Below the pieces are notes generated by a model. It made no database searches. It saw only the letters and a list, made by a program, of their open reading frames with translations, and was not told where the DNA came from. From NCBI RefSeq assembly GCF_900163795.1, contig NZ_FWFD01000009.1:124001-188000 (forward strand): 64,000 nucleotides of DNA. Direction: 5' to 3'. The translations under genes were made by a program, and so were the position numbers. Origin of the DNA: Vagococcus fluvialis bH819. Its GTDB lineage: Bacteria; Bacillota; Bacilli; Lactobacillales; Vagococcaceae. Below are positions 39,391 through 50,430 of this stretch, piece after piece (the first letter of the stretch is position 1; each line of letters starts with the position of its first letter).

Positions 39391-39442
39391 AAACGCCTCC
39401 TAGTTTTCCTATTATCATACCATAGGAAAACTAAAAGGACGT
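39391..39442 (-). terminator. Hairpin terminator after ykkD that includes the ribosome binding site of the next gene
   Basis: On the minus strand TAGTTTTCCTAT and ATAGGAAAACTA form a perfect 12-bp stem around a 9-base loop, extended outward by AACG/CGTT and other pairs and followed by six T. The right arm contains the AGGAGG of the GNAT gene, so the structure both ends ykkCD transcripts and hides that site. Confidence 0.75.
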
Positions 39443-39448
39443 TGCCAA

Positions 39449-39763
39449 CTAACTAATTAATTTTAATCCAACTGCTGCAAACAAAATTAAGCCGATAAAG
39501 AAAAGACGTTTAGGGTCCTTAGGCTCTTTGTAGAAAATAATTCCTAAAATAGCCCCTCCAGAAGCCCCGATTCCGGTCCATACCGCATAAGCCGTACTCA
39601 TCGGCAAACTTTCAATTGAATAAGAAAGAAGGATGAAACTTAAGCCAAACATCGCAATTAATTTAGCCAAGTTTTTCTTTGATTTTTCTGTCACATACTG
39701 ATTAATACTATTAACACCCAGCATTTCAAAAACTCCTGCGAATACTAAACTAATCCAAGCCAT
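39449..39763 (-). CDS. ykkD: Paired small multidrug resistance (SMR) exporter subunit, YkkD-like (guanidinium export)
   Basis: Start chosen at ATG 39763, eight bases after GTGAGG; the frame is open further upstream inside ykkC. The 104-residue protein has four transmembrane helices and the SMR signature TAYAVWTGIGASGGAILG. It lacks the typical GLKYT segment of single-gene Gdx exporters (GVNSINQY instead), as expected for one half of a heterodimer. With YkkC it should export guanidinium or related cations, consistent with the guanidine-I riboswitch upstream. Confidence 0.9.
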   Translation of the reverse strand: MAWISLVFAGVFEMLGVNSINQYVTEKSKKNLAKLIAMFGLSFILLSYSIESLPMSTAYAVWTGIGASGGAILGIIFYKEPKDPKRLFFIGLILFAAVGLKLIS

Positions 39764-39764
39764 A

Positions 39765-40103
39765 CTATTTTGCCTCACTTTCTTTTTTATCGTCAGATGA
39801 TAATTTTAACCCCATCACTCCGATTAATAAAATAACTAAAAATACAACTGTCATTATATTGACTGGTTGCTTAAAGACAAAAGCATCCATTAAAATAGTT
39901 CCTGTTGTTCCAAGTCCAACGAATACTGCATAGACAGTTCCTACTGGTAATTTTTCCCCTGCTTTAATCATTAAATAAAAACTCACCATAATTGCGATGA
40001 TCGTTCCTCCCCATTCTAATGGGTTTGATGCGTGTTTTAGACCTACAACCCACATCACCTCAAAAACTGCTGCAACTAAAATTAAAAACCAACTACGATT
40101 CAT
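39765..40103 (-). CDS. ykkC: Paired SMR exporter subunit, YkkC-like (guanidinium export)
   Basis: A 112-residue protein with four transmembrane helices. The conserved Glu of the SMR family is in VAAVFEVMWVVGLKHAS (Glu15), and GTVYAVFVGLGTTGTILMD is the family signature. The hydrophilic tail DDKKESEAK is unusual for single-gene SMR proteins and common in paired ones. It is the first gene after a guanidine-I riboswitch, so it is probably induced by guanidinium. The stop is one base before the ykkD start. Confidence 0.92.
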   Translation of the reverse strand: MNRSWFLILVAAVFEVMWVVGLKHASNPLEWGGTIIAIMVSFYLMIKAGEKLPVGTVYAVFVGLGTTGTILMDAFVFKQPVNIMTVVFLVILLIGVMGLKLSSDDKKESEAK

Positions 40104-40132
40104 ACCAATCTCTCCTTATAATTTAAAATTTA

Positions 40133-40252
40133 CACAAAAAAGCCTGAGAAATAAAAATCTCCCAGGCTTTTATCCTTCCGTGTACGTAGGATTGATTACC
40201 TACGGGCTTACTCTCGGTCCAGACTAATCAAATGATTACGGAACCCTAGTAA
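40133..40252 (-). promoter_or_regulatory. Guanidine-I (ykkC) riboswitch with terminator
   Basis: The minus strand holds the conserved motifs of the guanidine-I class in order: CTAGGGTTCCG, then TCTGGACCGAGAG, then ACACGGAAGGATAAAAGCC, followed by GGGAGA. The final GCC and GGGAGA segments also form a terminator with AGCCTGGGAGA against TCTCAGGCT and six T (40135-40168). Free guanidinium is known to stabilise the aptamer and prevent termination. Aptamer and exporter type agree. Confidence 0.93.
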
Positions 40253-40277
40253 GTACTTTTACTATTAGTATCATTAG

Positions 40278-40305
40278 ATTATAGCAACTCAATTATAAAA
40301 GTCAA
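40278..40305 (-). promoter_or_regulatory. Promoter of the guanidine riboswitch-ykkCD unit
   Basis: Minus-strand TTGACT and TATAAT boxes with a 16-base spacer, immediately after the pflA stop codon. Confidence 0.85.
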
Positions 40306-41067
40306 CTATCTCGTTTGATATTTCGTATAATCTTGAATATGTAAAATATCTTGTGCATTCTTCACGCGTTCTTGAGTAGGTGGATCGATTCCTTCTAAAG
40401 GATACGTTAAACCTAACTCTTCCCATTTATAGCGTCCCATTGTATGATAAGGTAAAATTTCAACTTTATCTACATTGTTCAATGTTTTGATAAAAGCATC
40501 TAAACGAACTAAATACTCATCATAGTCACTTCTAAAAGGAACTAAGACATGTCTAATCCAAACTGGTTTGTTAATATCAGATAAATGTTTTGCCATTTCT
40601 AAAATATTATCATTCGGATTTTTTGTCAATTTTTTATGTTGTTCATTATCAATATGTTTAATATCAAATAATAATAAATCTGTATATTTCATTAGTTCAT
40701 CAAACTGACTAATAAATGGTTCTTCATAAGTAAACGGTCGGCCACAGGTATCAATAGTTGTATGAATGCCATGAGCTTTGGCTTTTTTAAATAAATCAGT
40801 GATAAATTCTGGCTGTAAAAGTGGTTCGCCACCGCTAATCGTGATGCCACCTTTTTCGCCCCAATAACTCTTATAACGCAAAGCTTCTTCTAAAATTTCA
40901 TCAGTTGTCACTTCACGTCCACCATTGATCTTCCATGTGTCCGGATTATGACAAAACTCGCATCTCATGCGACATCCCTGCATAAATACGATAAAACGAA
41001 CTCCTGGTCCATCTACAGTTCCAAAATTTTCAGTTGAGTGAATTCTTCCAGTAACTTTTTCTGTCAT
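40306..41067 (-). CDS. pflA: Pyruvate formate-lyase-activating enzyme (radical SAM)
   Basis: A 253-residue radical SAM activase. The iron-sulfur CX3CX2C motif is Cys32, Cys36 and Cys39 (QGCRMRCEFCHNPDTW). It generates the glycyl radical on PflB under anaerobic conditions. It lies about 70 bases after pflB on the same strand, with a hairpin between them, so it can be transcribed at a lower level than pflB. Length is normal. Confidence 0.96.
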   Translation of the reverse strand: MTEKVTGRIHSTENFGTVDGPGVRFIVFMQGCRMRCEFCHNPDTWKINGGREVTTDEILEEALRYKSYWGEKGGITISGGEPLLQPEFITDLFKKAKAHGIHTTIDTCGRPFTYEEPFISQFDELMKYTDLLLFDIKHIDNEQHKKLTKNPNDNILEMAKHLSDINKPVWIRHVLVPFRSDYDEYLVRLDAFIKTLNNVDKVEILPYHTMGRYKWEELGLTYPLEGIDPPTQERVKNAQDILHIQDYTKYQTR

Positions 41068-41091
41068 AACTTTCCATCCCTTATTTTAAAA

Positions 41092-41125
41092 GAGGCGACC
41101 GAAGTCTTCAGCCGCCTCTTCATTA
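41092..41125 (-). terminator. Hairpin between pflB and pflA (partial terminator)
   Basis: On the minus strand GAGGCG and CGCCTC close a stem extended inward by GCTGAA/TTCGGT pairs and followed by TTTTAAAA. The weak U-tract suggests partial termination, which would keep pflA below pflB. Confidence 0.7.
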
Positions 41126-41136
41126 TTTATTTTTTA

Positions 41137-43383
41137 TTACATTTTTTCATGAGCAGTTCTTGAAATAACATCTGCTTGTTGTTCTGGAGAAAGGTCGCGG
41201 AATTTAACGGCATAACCAGATACACGAATTGTTAAGTTTGGATATTTTTCAGGATGCGCTTGAGCATCTAATAACAAATCAGTTGTAAATACGTTAACGT
41301 TTAAGTGGTAACCACCATTGTCAAAGTATCCGTCCATAACATTACGTAAGTTGTTAACGCGAGTTGCGTCATCTTTACCTAAACCGTTAGGATTGATTGT
41401 TTGAGTATTTGAAATACCATCTTGAGCGTTAGTATATTCTAATTTAGCTGTCGAGTTTAATGATGCTAATAAGCCATTTTTCTCACCTAAGAATTTACCA
41501 TCTTGGTAACTTGGGTTAGCTCCTGGAGCAAGTGGTTTACCTGCACGACGTCCGTCAGGTGTATTACCTGTCGCTTTACCATAAACAACGTTAGAAGTAA
41601 TTGTTAAAAGTGACGTTGTTGGTGTTGAATTACGGTAAGTATGTTGACGTTTAATTTGAGTCATGAAATATTCTAGAATCCAGTTAGCCATTGCATCTGC
41701 TTCAGCATTGTCATTTCCATAAGTTGGGAATTCATTTTGAGGCACATAATCAACTGCTAAACCATCTTCATCACGGATTACTTTGACGTTACCGTGTTTA
41801 ATTGCCATAACACTATCAGTTGCATGAGAGATACCAGCAATACCTGTAGCGAATGTACGTTTTAATTCAGATTCCATAAACGCCAATTGTGGCGCTTCAT
41901 AAGCATATTTATCATGCATGAAATGAATCACATTTAATGTATTAACATATAATTCTGCTAACCAATCCATGATATCTTTATAACGTTCCATGAATTCATT
42001 ATAATCTAATGTTTCACCTGTCATTGGACGGTATTTAGGTCCAACTTGAGCTTTTGTTTTTTCATCCACACCACCATTGATAGCGTAAAGAACAGCTTTA
42101 GCTAAGTTAGCACGAGCACCAAAGAATTGCATATCTTTACCCATTACAGTTGCAGATACACAACAAGCAATGGCACAATCATCTGATCCCCAGTTAGCTC
42201 TTAATAAATCATCATTTTCAAATTGGATTGAAGAACTTTCTTTTGCAATATGTGAAGCAAATGTTCTGAATCCTTCTGGTAAATGAGATGAATATAAAAC
42301 TGTTAAGTTTGGTTCTGGAGATGGTCCCATATTTACTAATGTATGTAAGATACGGAAATCATTTTTAGTTACTAATGAACGTCCGTCAACCCCCATACCA
42401 GCGATTGATAAAGTAGCCCAAATTGGATAGCCAGAGAATAATTGGTTATATTCTGGTGTACGAGCAAATTTAACCATACGTAATTTCATGATTAAATGAT
42501 CAATCATTTCTTGAGCTTCGTTTTCAGTAATAACACCATTTTCTAAATCACGTTGGATGTAGATATCTAAGAAGGCAGAAACACGTCCAATTGACATTGC
42601 TGCACCGTTTTGTGATTTAATAGCTGATAAGTAACCAAAATAAGTCCACTGGATTGCTTCTTGAGCATTTTTAGCTGGAACTGAAATATCAAAGCCATAA
42701 TAAGTTGCCATTTCTTTAATAGAATTTAAAGCTCTTACTTGTTCAGCAATTTCTTCTCTTAAACGGATAACGTCATCAGTCATTACTTTGTTACCAGTAT
42801 TGGCTTGGTCTTCTTTTTTCTTAGCGATTAAAAAGTCAATTCCGTATAAAGCTAGACGACGGTAATCACCGATAATACGTCCACGTCCGTATGCATCTGG
42901 AAGTCCAGTAATAATTTTATTTTTACGAGCTGCTCTCATTTCAGGAGTGTATGCGTCAAAGACACCTTGGTTATGTGTTTTTCTCCAATCAGAGAAAATT
43001 TTTGTCATTTCTTCATCAGTTTCGTAACCGTTAGAAACTAAAGCATTGTTTGCCATGTTAATACCACCATAAGGCATAAACGCTTGTTTCAATGGCACAT
43101 CCGTTTGTAAACCAACAATTTTTTCTTCTTCTTTAATCAAATAACCAGGTTCATGTGAAGTAATTGTAGCAGGAATATTACTATCCATGTCGTACACACC
43201 ATTTTTTTCATGTTGTACTTCGAATAATTCTTGTAATTTTTCCCATAATTTTTCAGTACTTTCAGCAGCTGGCTCTAAGAAACTGTCATCACCTTTGTAC
43301 TCAGAGTAGTTTTTTTGAATAAAATCTCTAACATCCACGCTTGTACGCCATTTGTCGCCTTTAAATCCATCCCAATGTCCCAT
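41137..43383 (-). CDS. pflB: Formate C-acetyltransferase (pyruvate formate-lyase)
   Basis: Start chosen at ATG 43383, after AGGAGG; the upstream in-frame extension covers the promoter. The 748-residue glycyl-radical enzyme splits pyruvate with CoA to acetyl-CoA and formate in anaerobic mixed-acid fermentation. The catalytic cysteines are Cys407-Cys408 ([13 protein letters not shown]) and the radical Gly723 lies in [10 protein letters not shown] near the C-terminus. The 5' region contains a promoter and several short inverted repeats. It is followed by a hairpin and pflA. Confidence 0.97.
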   Translation of the reverse strand: MGHWDGFKGDKWRTSVDVRDFIQKNYSEYKGDDSFLEPAAESTEKLWEKLQELFEVQHEKNGVYDMDSNIPATITSHEPGYLIKEEEKIVGLQTDVPLKQAFMPYGGINMANNALVSNGYETDEEMTKIFSDWRKTHNQGVFDAYTPEMRAARKNKIITGLPDAYGRGRIIGDYRRLALYGIDFLIAKKKEDQANTGNKVMTDDVIRLREEIAEQVRALNSIKEMATYYGFDISVPAKNAQEAIQWTYFGYLSAIKSQNGAAMSIGRVSAFLDIYIQRDLENGVITENEAQEMIDHLIMKLRMVKFARTPEYNQLFSGYPIWATLSIAGMGVDGRSLVTKNDFRILHTLVNMGPSPEPNLTVLYSSHLPEGFRTFASHIAKESSSIQFENDDLLRANWGSDDCAIACCVSATVMGKDMQFFGARANLAKAVLYAINGGVDEKTKAQVGPKYRPMTGETLDYNEFMERYKDIMDWLAELYVNTLNVIHFMHDKYAYEAPQLAFMESELKRTFATGIAGISHATDSVMAIKHGNVKVIRDEDGLAVDYVPQNEFPTYGNDNAEADAMANWILEYFMTQIKRQHTYRNSTPTTSLLTITSNVVYGKATGNTPDGRRAGKPLAPGANPSYQDGKFLGEKNGLLASLNSTAKLEYTNAQDGISNTQTINPNGLGKDDATRVNNLRNVMDGYFDNGGYHLNVNVFTTDLLLDAQAHPEKYPNLTIRVSGYAVKFRDLSPEQQADVISRTAHEKM

Positions 43384-43692
43384 TATTGAGAGCCTCCTTA
43401 AAATTGTTGTTTTTAATTTTTTATTTCGTTTATGTTTTACATGCTCAGTATAACACAAAAACACCTCAATGCAAGTGTTATAGTGAAAAAAAGGGTTAAT
43501 TTTTATTTTTTATTAAAAATTAACTCTGAAAAGCATTGTTATAAGCTTTTATACAAATTAACTCTTGTTAAAACTGTATCAATTCAATCTGTTTCTGTAC
43601 TATAACAGAAAGATAAAACCTCCTTTCTGACATATAACAGAAGTGATTATTATTATTTTTTCACTAACTATTCATGCTTAAGTGCTTTAATT
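43384..43692 (-). promoter_or_regulatory. pflB upstream control region
   Basis: A minus-strand promoter with TTGCAT and TATACT boxes and a 16-base spacer lies at 43447-43474. Further upstream are two copies of a TATAACAGAA element (near 43602 and 43635), each facing a TTTCTG half-site, and an imperfect palindrome TTGTTATAAGC / TTTATACAA near 43540. These could be operators for oxygen, redox or carbon control of pfl, but none fits the Rex or CcpA consensus well. No gene is seen in this stretch. Confidence 0.6.
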
Positions 43693-43738
43693 AAAAAAAC
43701 TACGAAACACAAAAATATTCTTGTGTTTCGTAGTTTTT
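43693..43738 (-). terminator. Terminator after parC (bidirectional structure)
   Basis: An 18-bp stem (AAAAACTACGAAACACAA and its complement) with an 8-base loop. T-rich tails are present on both strands, so it ends parC transcripts on the minus strand. Confidence 0.92.
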
Positions 43739-43751
43739 AAAATTTAATTGA

Positions 43752-46193
43752 TTATTCAATAATTTGTGTTGTCACTTCGATTACGCCACCATCAACTTTT
43801 TCATCATTAACAAATGAACCGTTAGACTGACGATCATTAATCGCTAAATCCTTATAGTTAATCGCATAAACAGCGTTCGATTCTGTTTGTACTTGTATTA
43901 TTTGATCTTTTTTATTTTTAATAACAGCAAACACACGATGTGGGTTACTTTTCAGTTCACGAAGCACCATCAACCCTCGTTTTGCTCGACCAAGTTTACT
44001 CAACTCATTTACTTTCATTCGTTTTACTGAACCACGTTGAGTTACTAACGTAATAGTACATGTTTCATTCTTCTCTAAAATAAGACCATTCACAACATAA
44101 TCTTGATCTTTTAGGTTAATCGCTTTAACTCCTGAAGCTTTTGCACCAACTACAGGAACTTCTTCTAAATCATAATATAATCCAAACGCTAAATGGGTCA
44201 CTAATAAAATATCTTTACTTTGAGTCCCATCAATTAATTCAACAGCTATCACTTCGTCTGTGTCCGTTTTTAATTTCATTCCTAATGTCGGACGACTCTT
44301 ATAGGTTCGCCAAATGTTAAACTCACTCATGCTAGTCCGTTTAATCATACCTTCTTTTGTCACAAAAACAAATTGAAGATTCTCTCCGATTTCAGCATAA
44401 GGGAAAACGGCTATTATTTTTTCAGTCGCTTCAAGAGATGTGATCGTTAACGAGAAATGCTCCCCAACGTCTTTCCACTTTTTATCTGATAATTCATGAA
44501 CTTGACGATAAATCATGTTTCCTTTGTTAGTCACGATTAAAAGATGGTGATGCGTATTAAGCTGTCCGCTAAAAACTAAGTTGTCTGTTTCCTTCATCTC
44601 AATTTGGTCCTCTTTAGAAGCGCTAAACGACCTTAGACTACTGCGTTTAACATAGCCTTCTTTTGTAATACTCACCATTACTTCTTCTTGCGGAATTAAA
44701 ACAGCCGTTTCAATCGTAATTTCTTGAATTTCTTCTTCTAGTTTAGTCATTCTTGGCGATTGATATTGCTTTTTAACTGCTCTTAATTCTGTTTTCATCA
44801 CATTTAGAAGTTCTTTTTCATTATTTAAAATCAGCATCAATTTTTCAATTAATTCAGCTAACTCTTTATTTTCTTTTTCTAATGCTGTGATATCCGTATT
44901 AGTTAAGCGGTAAAGTTGTAATGACACAATTGCTTCTGCTTGCTCTTCTGTAAAGGCATATGAAGCAACTAAATTCATTTTCGCATCTTTTTTATCTTTA
45001 CTACCACGAATCGTTGCTATCACTTGATCCAAAATTGATAAAGCTTTGATCAAACCACTAACAATATGTTGTCGGTTTTTTGCTTTTTTAAGATCAAACT
45101 CACTACGTTTTCTAATAACTGTTTTTCTATGACTAATATAAGCACCTAAAATGGCTTGTAGTCCTACTTGTTCAGGACGCAAGTTATTAATTGCCACCAT
45201 ATTAAAATTATAATTAATTTGTAAATCAGTATTCTTAAATAAGAAGTTTAGCACAGCATTTGCATCGACTTCTTTTTTTAATTCAACAACAATTCTAAGT
45301 CCTGTCCGATCACTTTCATCCCGAACTTCTGAAATTCCTTCTAAACGACGATTCAAACGTAATTCATCCATTTTTTTTACTAAAACAGCTTTATTCACTT
45401 CATAAGGAATCTCAGTAATAACAATTTGTTCACGACCAGCTTTTAGTGGTTCAATTGCTGTTTTAGAACGTAGGTTTACTTTTCCTTTACCCGTTTCATA
45501 AGCTTTTTTCAATTCTTTTTTCCCTTGCAAAATACCACCTGTCGGAAAATCTGGGCCTGGAATAAATTCCATTAATTTATCTAAAGAGGCATTAGGATGG
45601 TCGATTAAATAAACTGCTCCATCAATAACTTCAGCAAGGTTATGTGTTGGTATTTCTGTAGCGTAACCAGCTGAGATACCTGTTGAACCATTAACTAAAA
45701 GATTCGGATATTTTGCTGGCAAAACAGTGGGTTCTTTTTCTGTATCATCAAAGTTCCAGACAAAATCGACTGTTTCTTTTTCGATATCAGTTAATAATTC
45801 TCCGCTTAATTCTGAAAGTCTAGCTTCAGTATAACGCATGGCAGCAGGTGGATCGCCGTCCATACTACCGTTATTCCCATGCATTTCTATTAAAGGATTG
45901 CGCAATTTCCAATCCTGACTCATTCGGACCATTGCTTCATAAATACTACTGTCACCATGAGGATGGTAATTCCCCATAATATTCCCTACAGATTTTGCTG
46001 ATTTACGAAATGCTTTTTCATATGTGTTACCATCTTTATTCATTGAATATAAAATACGGCGTTGCACCGGTTTCAATCCATCTCGAATGTCAGGTAGAGC
46101 TCTATCTTGAATAATGTATTTTGAATATCGTCCAAAACGATCACCCATAATCTCTTCTAGAGTTAACTTTTGAATTCCGTGTCCTTCACTCAT
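43752..46193 (-). CDS. parC: DNA topoisomerase IV subunit A
   Basis: An 813-residue type IIA topoisomerase subunit. The active-site tyrosine is Tyr121 in [11 protein letters not shown]. The quinolone-resistance region reads [12 protein letters not shown], with Ser82 and Glu86 at the positions equivalent to E. coli Ser80 and Glu84, so the common resistance substitutions are absent. The C-terminal half carries beta-pinwheel repeats. With ParE it unlinks daughter chromosomes. It follows parE by 22 bases. Confidence 0.96.
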   Translation of the reverse strand: MSEGHGIQKLTLEEIMGDRFGRYSKYIIQDRALPDIRDGLKPVQRRILYSMNKDGNTYEKAFRKSAKSVGNIMGNYHPHGDSSIYEAMVRMSQDWKLRNPLIEMHGNNGSMDGDPPAAMRYTEARLSELSGELLTDIEKETVDFVWNFDDTEKEPTVLPAKYPNLLVNGSTGISAGYATEIPTHNLAEVIDGAVYLIDHPNASLDKLMEFIPGPDFPTGGILQGKKELKKAYETGKGKVNLRSKTAIEPLKAGREQIVITEIPYEVNKAVLVKKMDELRLNRRLEGISEVRDESDRTGLRIVVELKKEVDANAVLNFLFKNTDLQINYNFNMVAINNLRPEQVGLQAILGAYISHRKTVIRKRSEFDLKKAKNRQHIVSGLIKALSILDQVIATIRGSKDKKDAKMNLVASYAFTEEQAEAIVSLQLYRLTNTDITALEKENKELAELIEKLMLILNNEKELLNVMKTELRAVKKQYQSPRMTKLEEEIQEITIETAVLIPQEEVMVSITKEGYVKRSSLRSFSASKEDQIEMKETDNLVFSGQLNTHHHLLIVTNKGNMIYRQVHELSDKKWKDVGEHFSLTITSLEATEKIIAVFPYAEIGENLQFVFVTKEGMIKRTSMSEFNIWRTYKSRPTLGMKLKTDTDEVIAVELIDGTQSKDILLVTHLAFGLYYDLEEVPVVGAKASGVKAINLKDQDYVVNGLILEKNETCTITLVTQRGSVKRMKVNELSKLGRAKRGLMVLRELKSNPHRVFAVIKNKKDQIIQVQTESNAVYAINYKDLAINDRQSNGSFVNDEKVDGGVIEVTTQIIE

Positions 46194-46215
46194 TTATCAT
46201 ATCTCTCCTTCATTT

Positions 46216-48237
<2,022 letters not shown>

Positions 48238-48328
48238 TTACATCATTTAAATAGATACTAAAAATATCTAATCACTTCTTTATATAGTACGTCAAAATGA
48301 TTTTAAGATAAAGTAAATTTTTTAGAAC

Positions 48329-48355
48329 AAAAAAAAACAACTTGATGACAAGTTG
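48329..48355 (-). terminator. Terminator upstream of parE
   Basis: On the minus strand CAACTTG and CAAGTTG form a 7-bp stem with a 4-base loop, followed by nine T. It lies about 100 bases before parE and about 40 bases after a good promoter, so it ends either a very short RNA or a parE leader. Confidence 0.82.
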
Positions 48356-48385
48356 GCTTCACCTTTTCATTTCGTCTACTTTTCT

Positions 48386-48414
48386 ATTCTATAATAAATT
48401 TTGAAAAGTTGCAA
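48386..48414 (-). promoter_or_regulatory. Promoter of a short RNA upstream of parE
   Basis: Minus-strand TTGCAA and TAGAAT boxes with a 17-base spacer. A terminator follows within about 50 bases of the expected start. Confidence 0.65.
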
Positions 48415-48548
48415 AGCTTTGAAAGAGAATTTTAATTTAAAATACTTTAACGTAGCCCATCAAATATCCATTTTAGCTAAAAAAGGCTTTCCTACTTTCA
48501 TTTTTAAGTGTATATTTAACTGAGTAGTTATTAAGAAAGGGTGGTCAT

Positions 48549-49748
48549 ATGCACCAAGAAAAGAAACCCGTTAATTTAAATGTTTTATTAGGTTCCTTAT
48601 TTTTAGGATATTTCATGGTATATATCGATAAACTATCTGTTGGTATTTCGATTGTTTCTATCAGTAAAGATTTACCAATGTCAGAAAGTACCAAAGGACT
48701 TATTTTAAGTGCTTTTTTTATTGGTTATGCTTTAATGCAAGTTCCAATGAGCTTTGCAATCAATCGTTTCGGAGCTAGAGCTGTCGTTATTACATCAGTA
48801 ATACTAATCGGTATGTTTGATTTAATTTTTGGAATGAGTCAAAGTATCCAAATGCTTTTAGCTGTTCGCTTACTTACAGGTATGTTTGCTCATTCTGGTT
48901 ATGCTTCTTCTTCTAGTAAAGAAGTCATCGATAATTTTCCAGTCGAAAAAAGAACGTTTGCAAAAGGAATCTTGATTTCATCATCTGGGGTTGCAGGTGT
49001 TTTAGGTCCTATCCTTCTATCTCCAATCATCGAAGTGAAGGGTTGGCGATTTGCTTATAGTATTTTAACGATCGTTTCTCTTATTATAGCTTTGATTATT
49101 TCATTTTCAATTCCTAAAAAGGATAAAAAGGGGCTAATTGATCATACAATAAAAGAAAGTGTTTCTATCTTCACCGTTTGGAAGAACCCTACTATTTGGT
49201 TTTTATTTATGGCTGCATTTTTTATTAACAATCTTCTGTACGGCTTAAATAACTGGTTACCGACTTTCTTAACTTCTTATCGAGGTGTCACTTTAACACA
49301 ATCTGGAATGATTAGTTCAGCAGTAGGCGTCTTTGCATTAACCGGTGCGATTGTCGGTGGCTATATTGTCAGTAAATTTTTTCAGCATAAAGACAAACTA
49401 GTTATCATTGTAACCTCTATCATTGGTTCGATCTTAGCATTTATTGCTTATTTTGTTCATAAACCCTTTTTATTTATTTTCGTACTTGGGTTTGCAACGT
49501 TATTTTTGACCATTGGTTTTGTTACATTAATGGCAATTCCAATGAAAATGTTCGAAGGTGCTCAGTTTGCTCCTAGTTATTCGACTATCGCAACTGGCGG
49601 TATAATAGGTGGTGCTGTCGCACAGCTTGCTATCGGTTTTTTAGTTGAACGGAGTGAGACTTTTTTAACTGCATTTATTTATTTTCTATGCCTTGGTCTA
49701 TTAACATCTGTTAGTTTAATTTTTGTTAAAATTGACTTTAAACACTAA
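48549..49748 (+). CDS. Major facilitator superfamily transporter (ACS-like)
   Basis: A 399-residue transporter with 12 hydrophobic segments. The MFS loop 2-3 motif is seen as MSFAINRFGARAVV near residue 75, and the N-terminal YIDKLSVGISIVSISKDL recalls the anion:cation symporter branch (hexuronate, phthalate or organic-anion carriers). The substrate is unknown. It stands alone on the plus strand, with AAAGGGTGG before the ATG, and is followed after 38 bases by a pentapeptide-repeat gene that could share its transcript. Confidence 0.83.
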   Translation: MHQEKKPVNLNVLLGSLFLGYFMVYIDKLSVGISIVSISKDLPMSESTKGLILSAFFIGYALMQVPMSFAINRFGARAVVITSVILIGMFDLIFGMSQSIQMLLAVRLLTGMFAHSGYASSSSKEVIDNFPVEKRTFAKGILISSSGVAGVLGPILLSPIIEVKGWRFAYSILTIVSLIIALIISFSIPKKDKKGLIDHTIKESVSIFTVWKNPTIWFLFMAAFFINNLLYGLNNWLPTFLTSYRGVTLTQSGMISSAVGVFALTGAIVGGYIVSKFFQHKDKLVIIVTSIIGSILAFIAYFVHKPFLFIFVLGFATLFLTIGFVTLMAIPMKMFEGAQFAPSYSTIATGGIIGGAVAQLAIGFLVERSETFLTAFIYFLCLGLLTSVSLIFVKIDFKH

Positions 49749-49786
49749 GTTAATATATCAATAATACTCAAATGGAGGAAAAAATA

Positions 49787-50374
49787 ATGTCTAACTTTAT
49801 TAACCAACAATTAACTAATAAAGATTTTTCCAACGAAAATTTGTCATATTTTGATTTTTCTAATACAATTTGTTGTTCTTGTGATTTTTCCAGTACTAAT
49901 TTAAAAGGCGCTATTTTTTTGGGAGCTACCTTAAATAATTGCTGTTTTAACCATGCAAATGTTGATCAAACAAACTTTAGACACTCTTTAATTGTAGATT
50001 GTCAATTAGATAACTTAAAAAACAAAGAAAAGGCTTTTTATCTAAATTTATCCTGTCCAGAAACTGGCGCATTTATTGCCTACAAACAATGCATGGATTT
50101 TAGAATGGTTCAATTACTCATTCCATCAGACGCCAAACGTTCTTCAGCAACAAATAATACGTGTCGTTGTGATAAAGCAAAAGTATTAAGTATTAAAAAT
50201 ATTGATTACACTCAGACTTATGATGATGCACAATCTCTAGTTGATGAAAATTTTATTTACCATCAAGGTGAATGGATTTATTCTGACTATTTTTGCGATA
50301 ATCGCTGGATTGATTCAACTTATGGTATTCACTTTTATATGACGCGAGAAGAAGCAATAGATTATTTAAAATAA
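49787..50374 (+). CDS. Pentapeptide-repeat protein with C-terminal DUF5758-like domain
   Basis: Start chosen at ATG 49787, eight bases after GGAGGAAAA; a more upstream in-frame ATG is part of that site. Of 195 residues, the first 75 are A/C-(N/D)-(L/F)-type pentapeptide repeats (FSNENLSYFDFSNT, then STNLKGAIFLGATLNN). The rest contains DAKRSSATNNTCRCDKAKVL, which matches the DUF5758-type domain as I recall it, then a Trp/Tyr-rich end (GEWIYSDYFCDNRW). The protein is cytoplasmic and rich in cysteine. Too few repeats are present for a gyrase-protecting Qnr-like helix. Function unknown. Confidence 0.75.
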   Translation: MSNFINQQLTNKDFSNENLSYFDFSNTICCSCDFSSTNLKGAIFLGATLNNCCFNHANVDQTNFRHSLIVDCQLDNLKNKEKAFYLNLSCPETGAFIAYKQCMDFRMVQLLIPSDAKRSSATNNTCRCDKAKVLSIKNIDYTQTYDDAQSLVDENFIYHQGEWIYSDYFCDNRWIDSTYGIHFYMTREEAIDYLK

Positions 50375-50379
50375 GTGTT

Positions 50380-50423
50380 AAAAGGGATTGAAACCGACTA
50401 TTTTGTCAATTTCAATCCCTTTT
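50380..50423. terminator. Bidirectional terminator between the pentapeptide gene and the nucleotidase gene
   Basis: A 14-bp perfect stem (AAAAGGGATTGAAA and its complement) with a 16-base loop between two convergent genes. Both strands end in T-rich sequence. Confidence 0.88.
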
Positions 50424-50430
50424 AATAATA

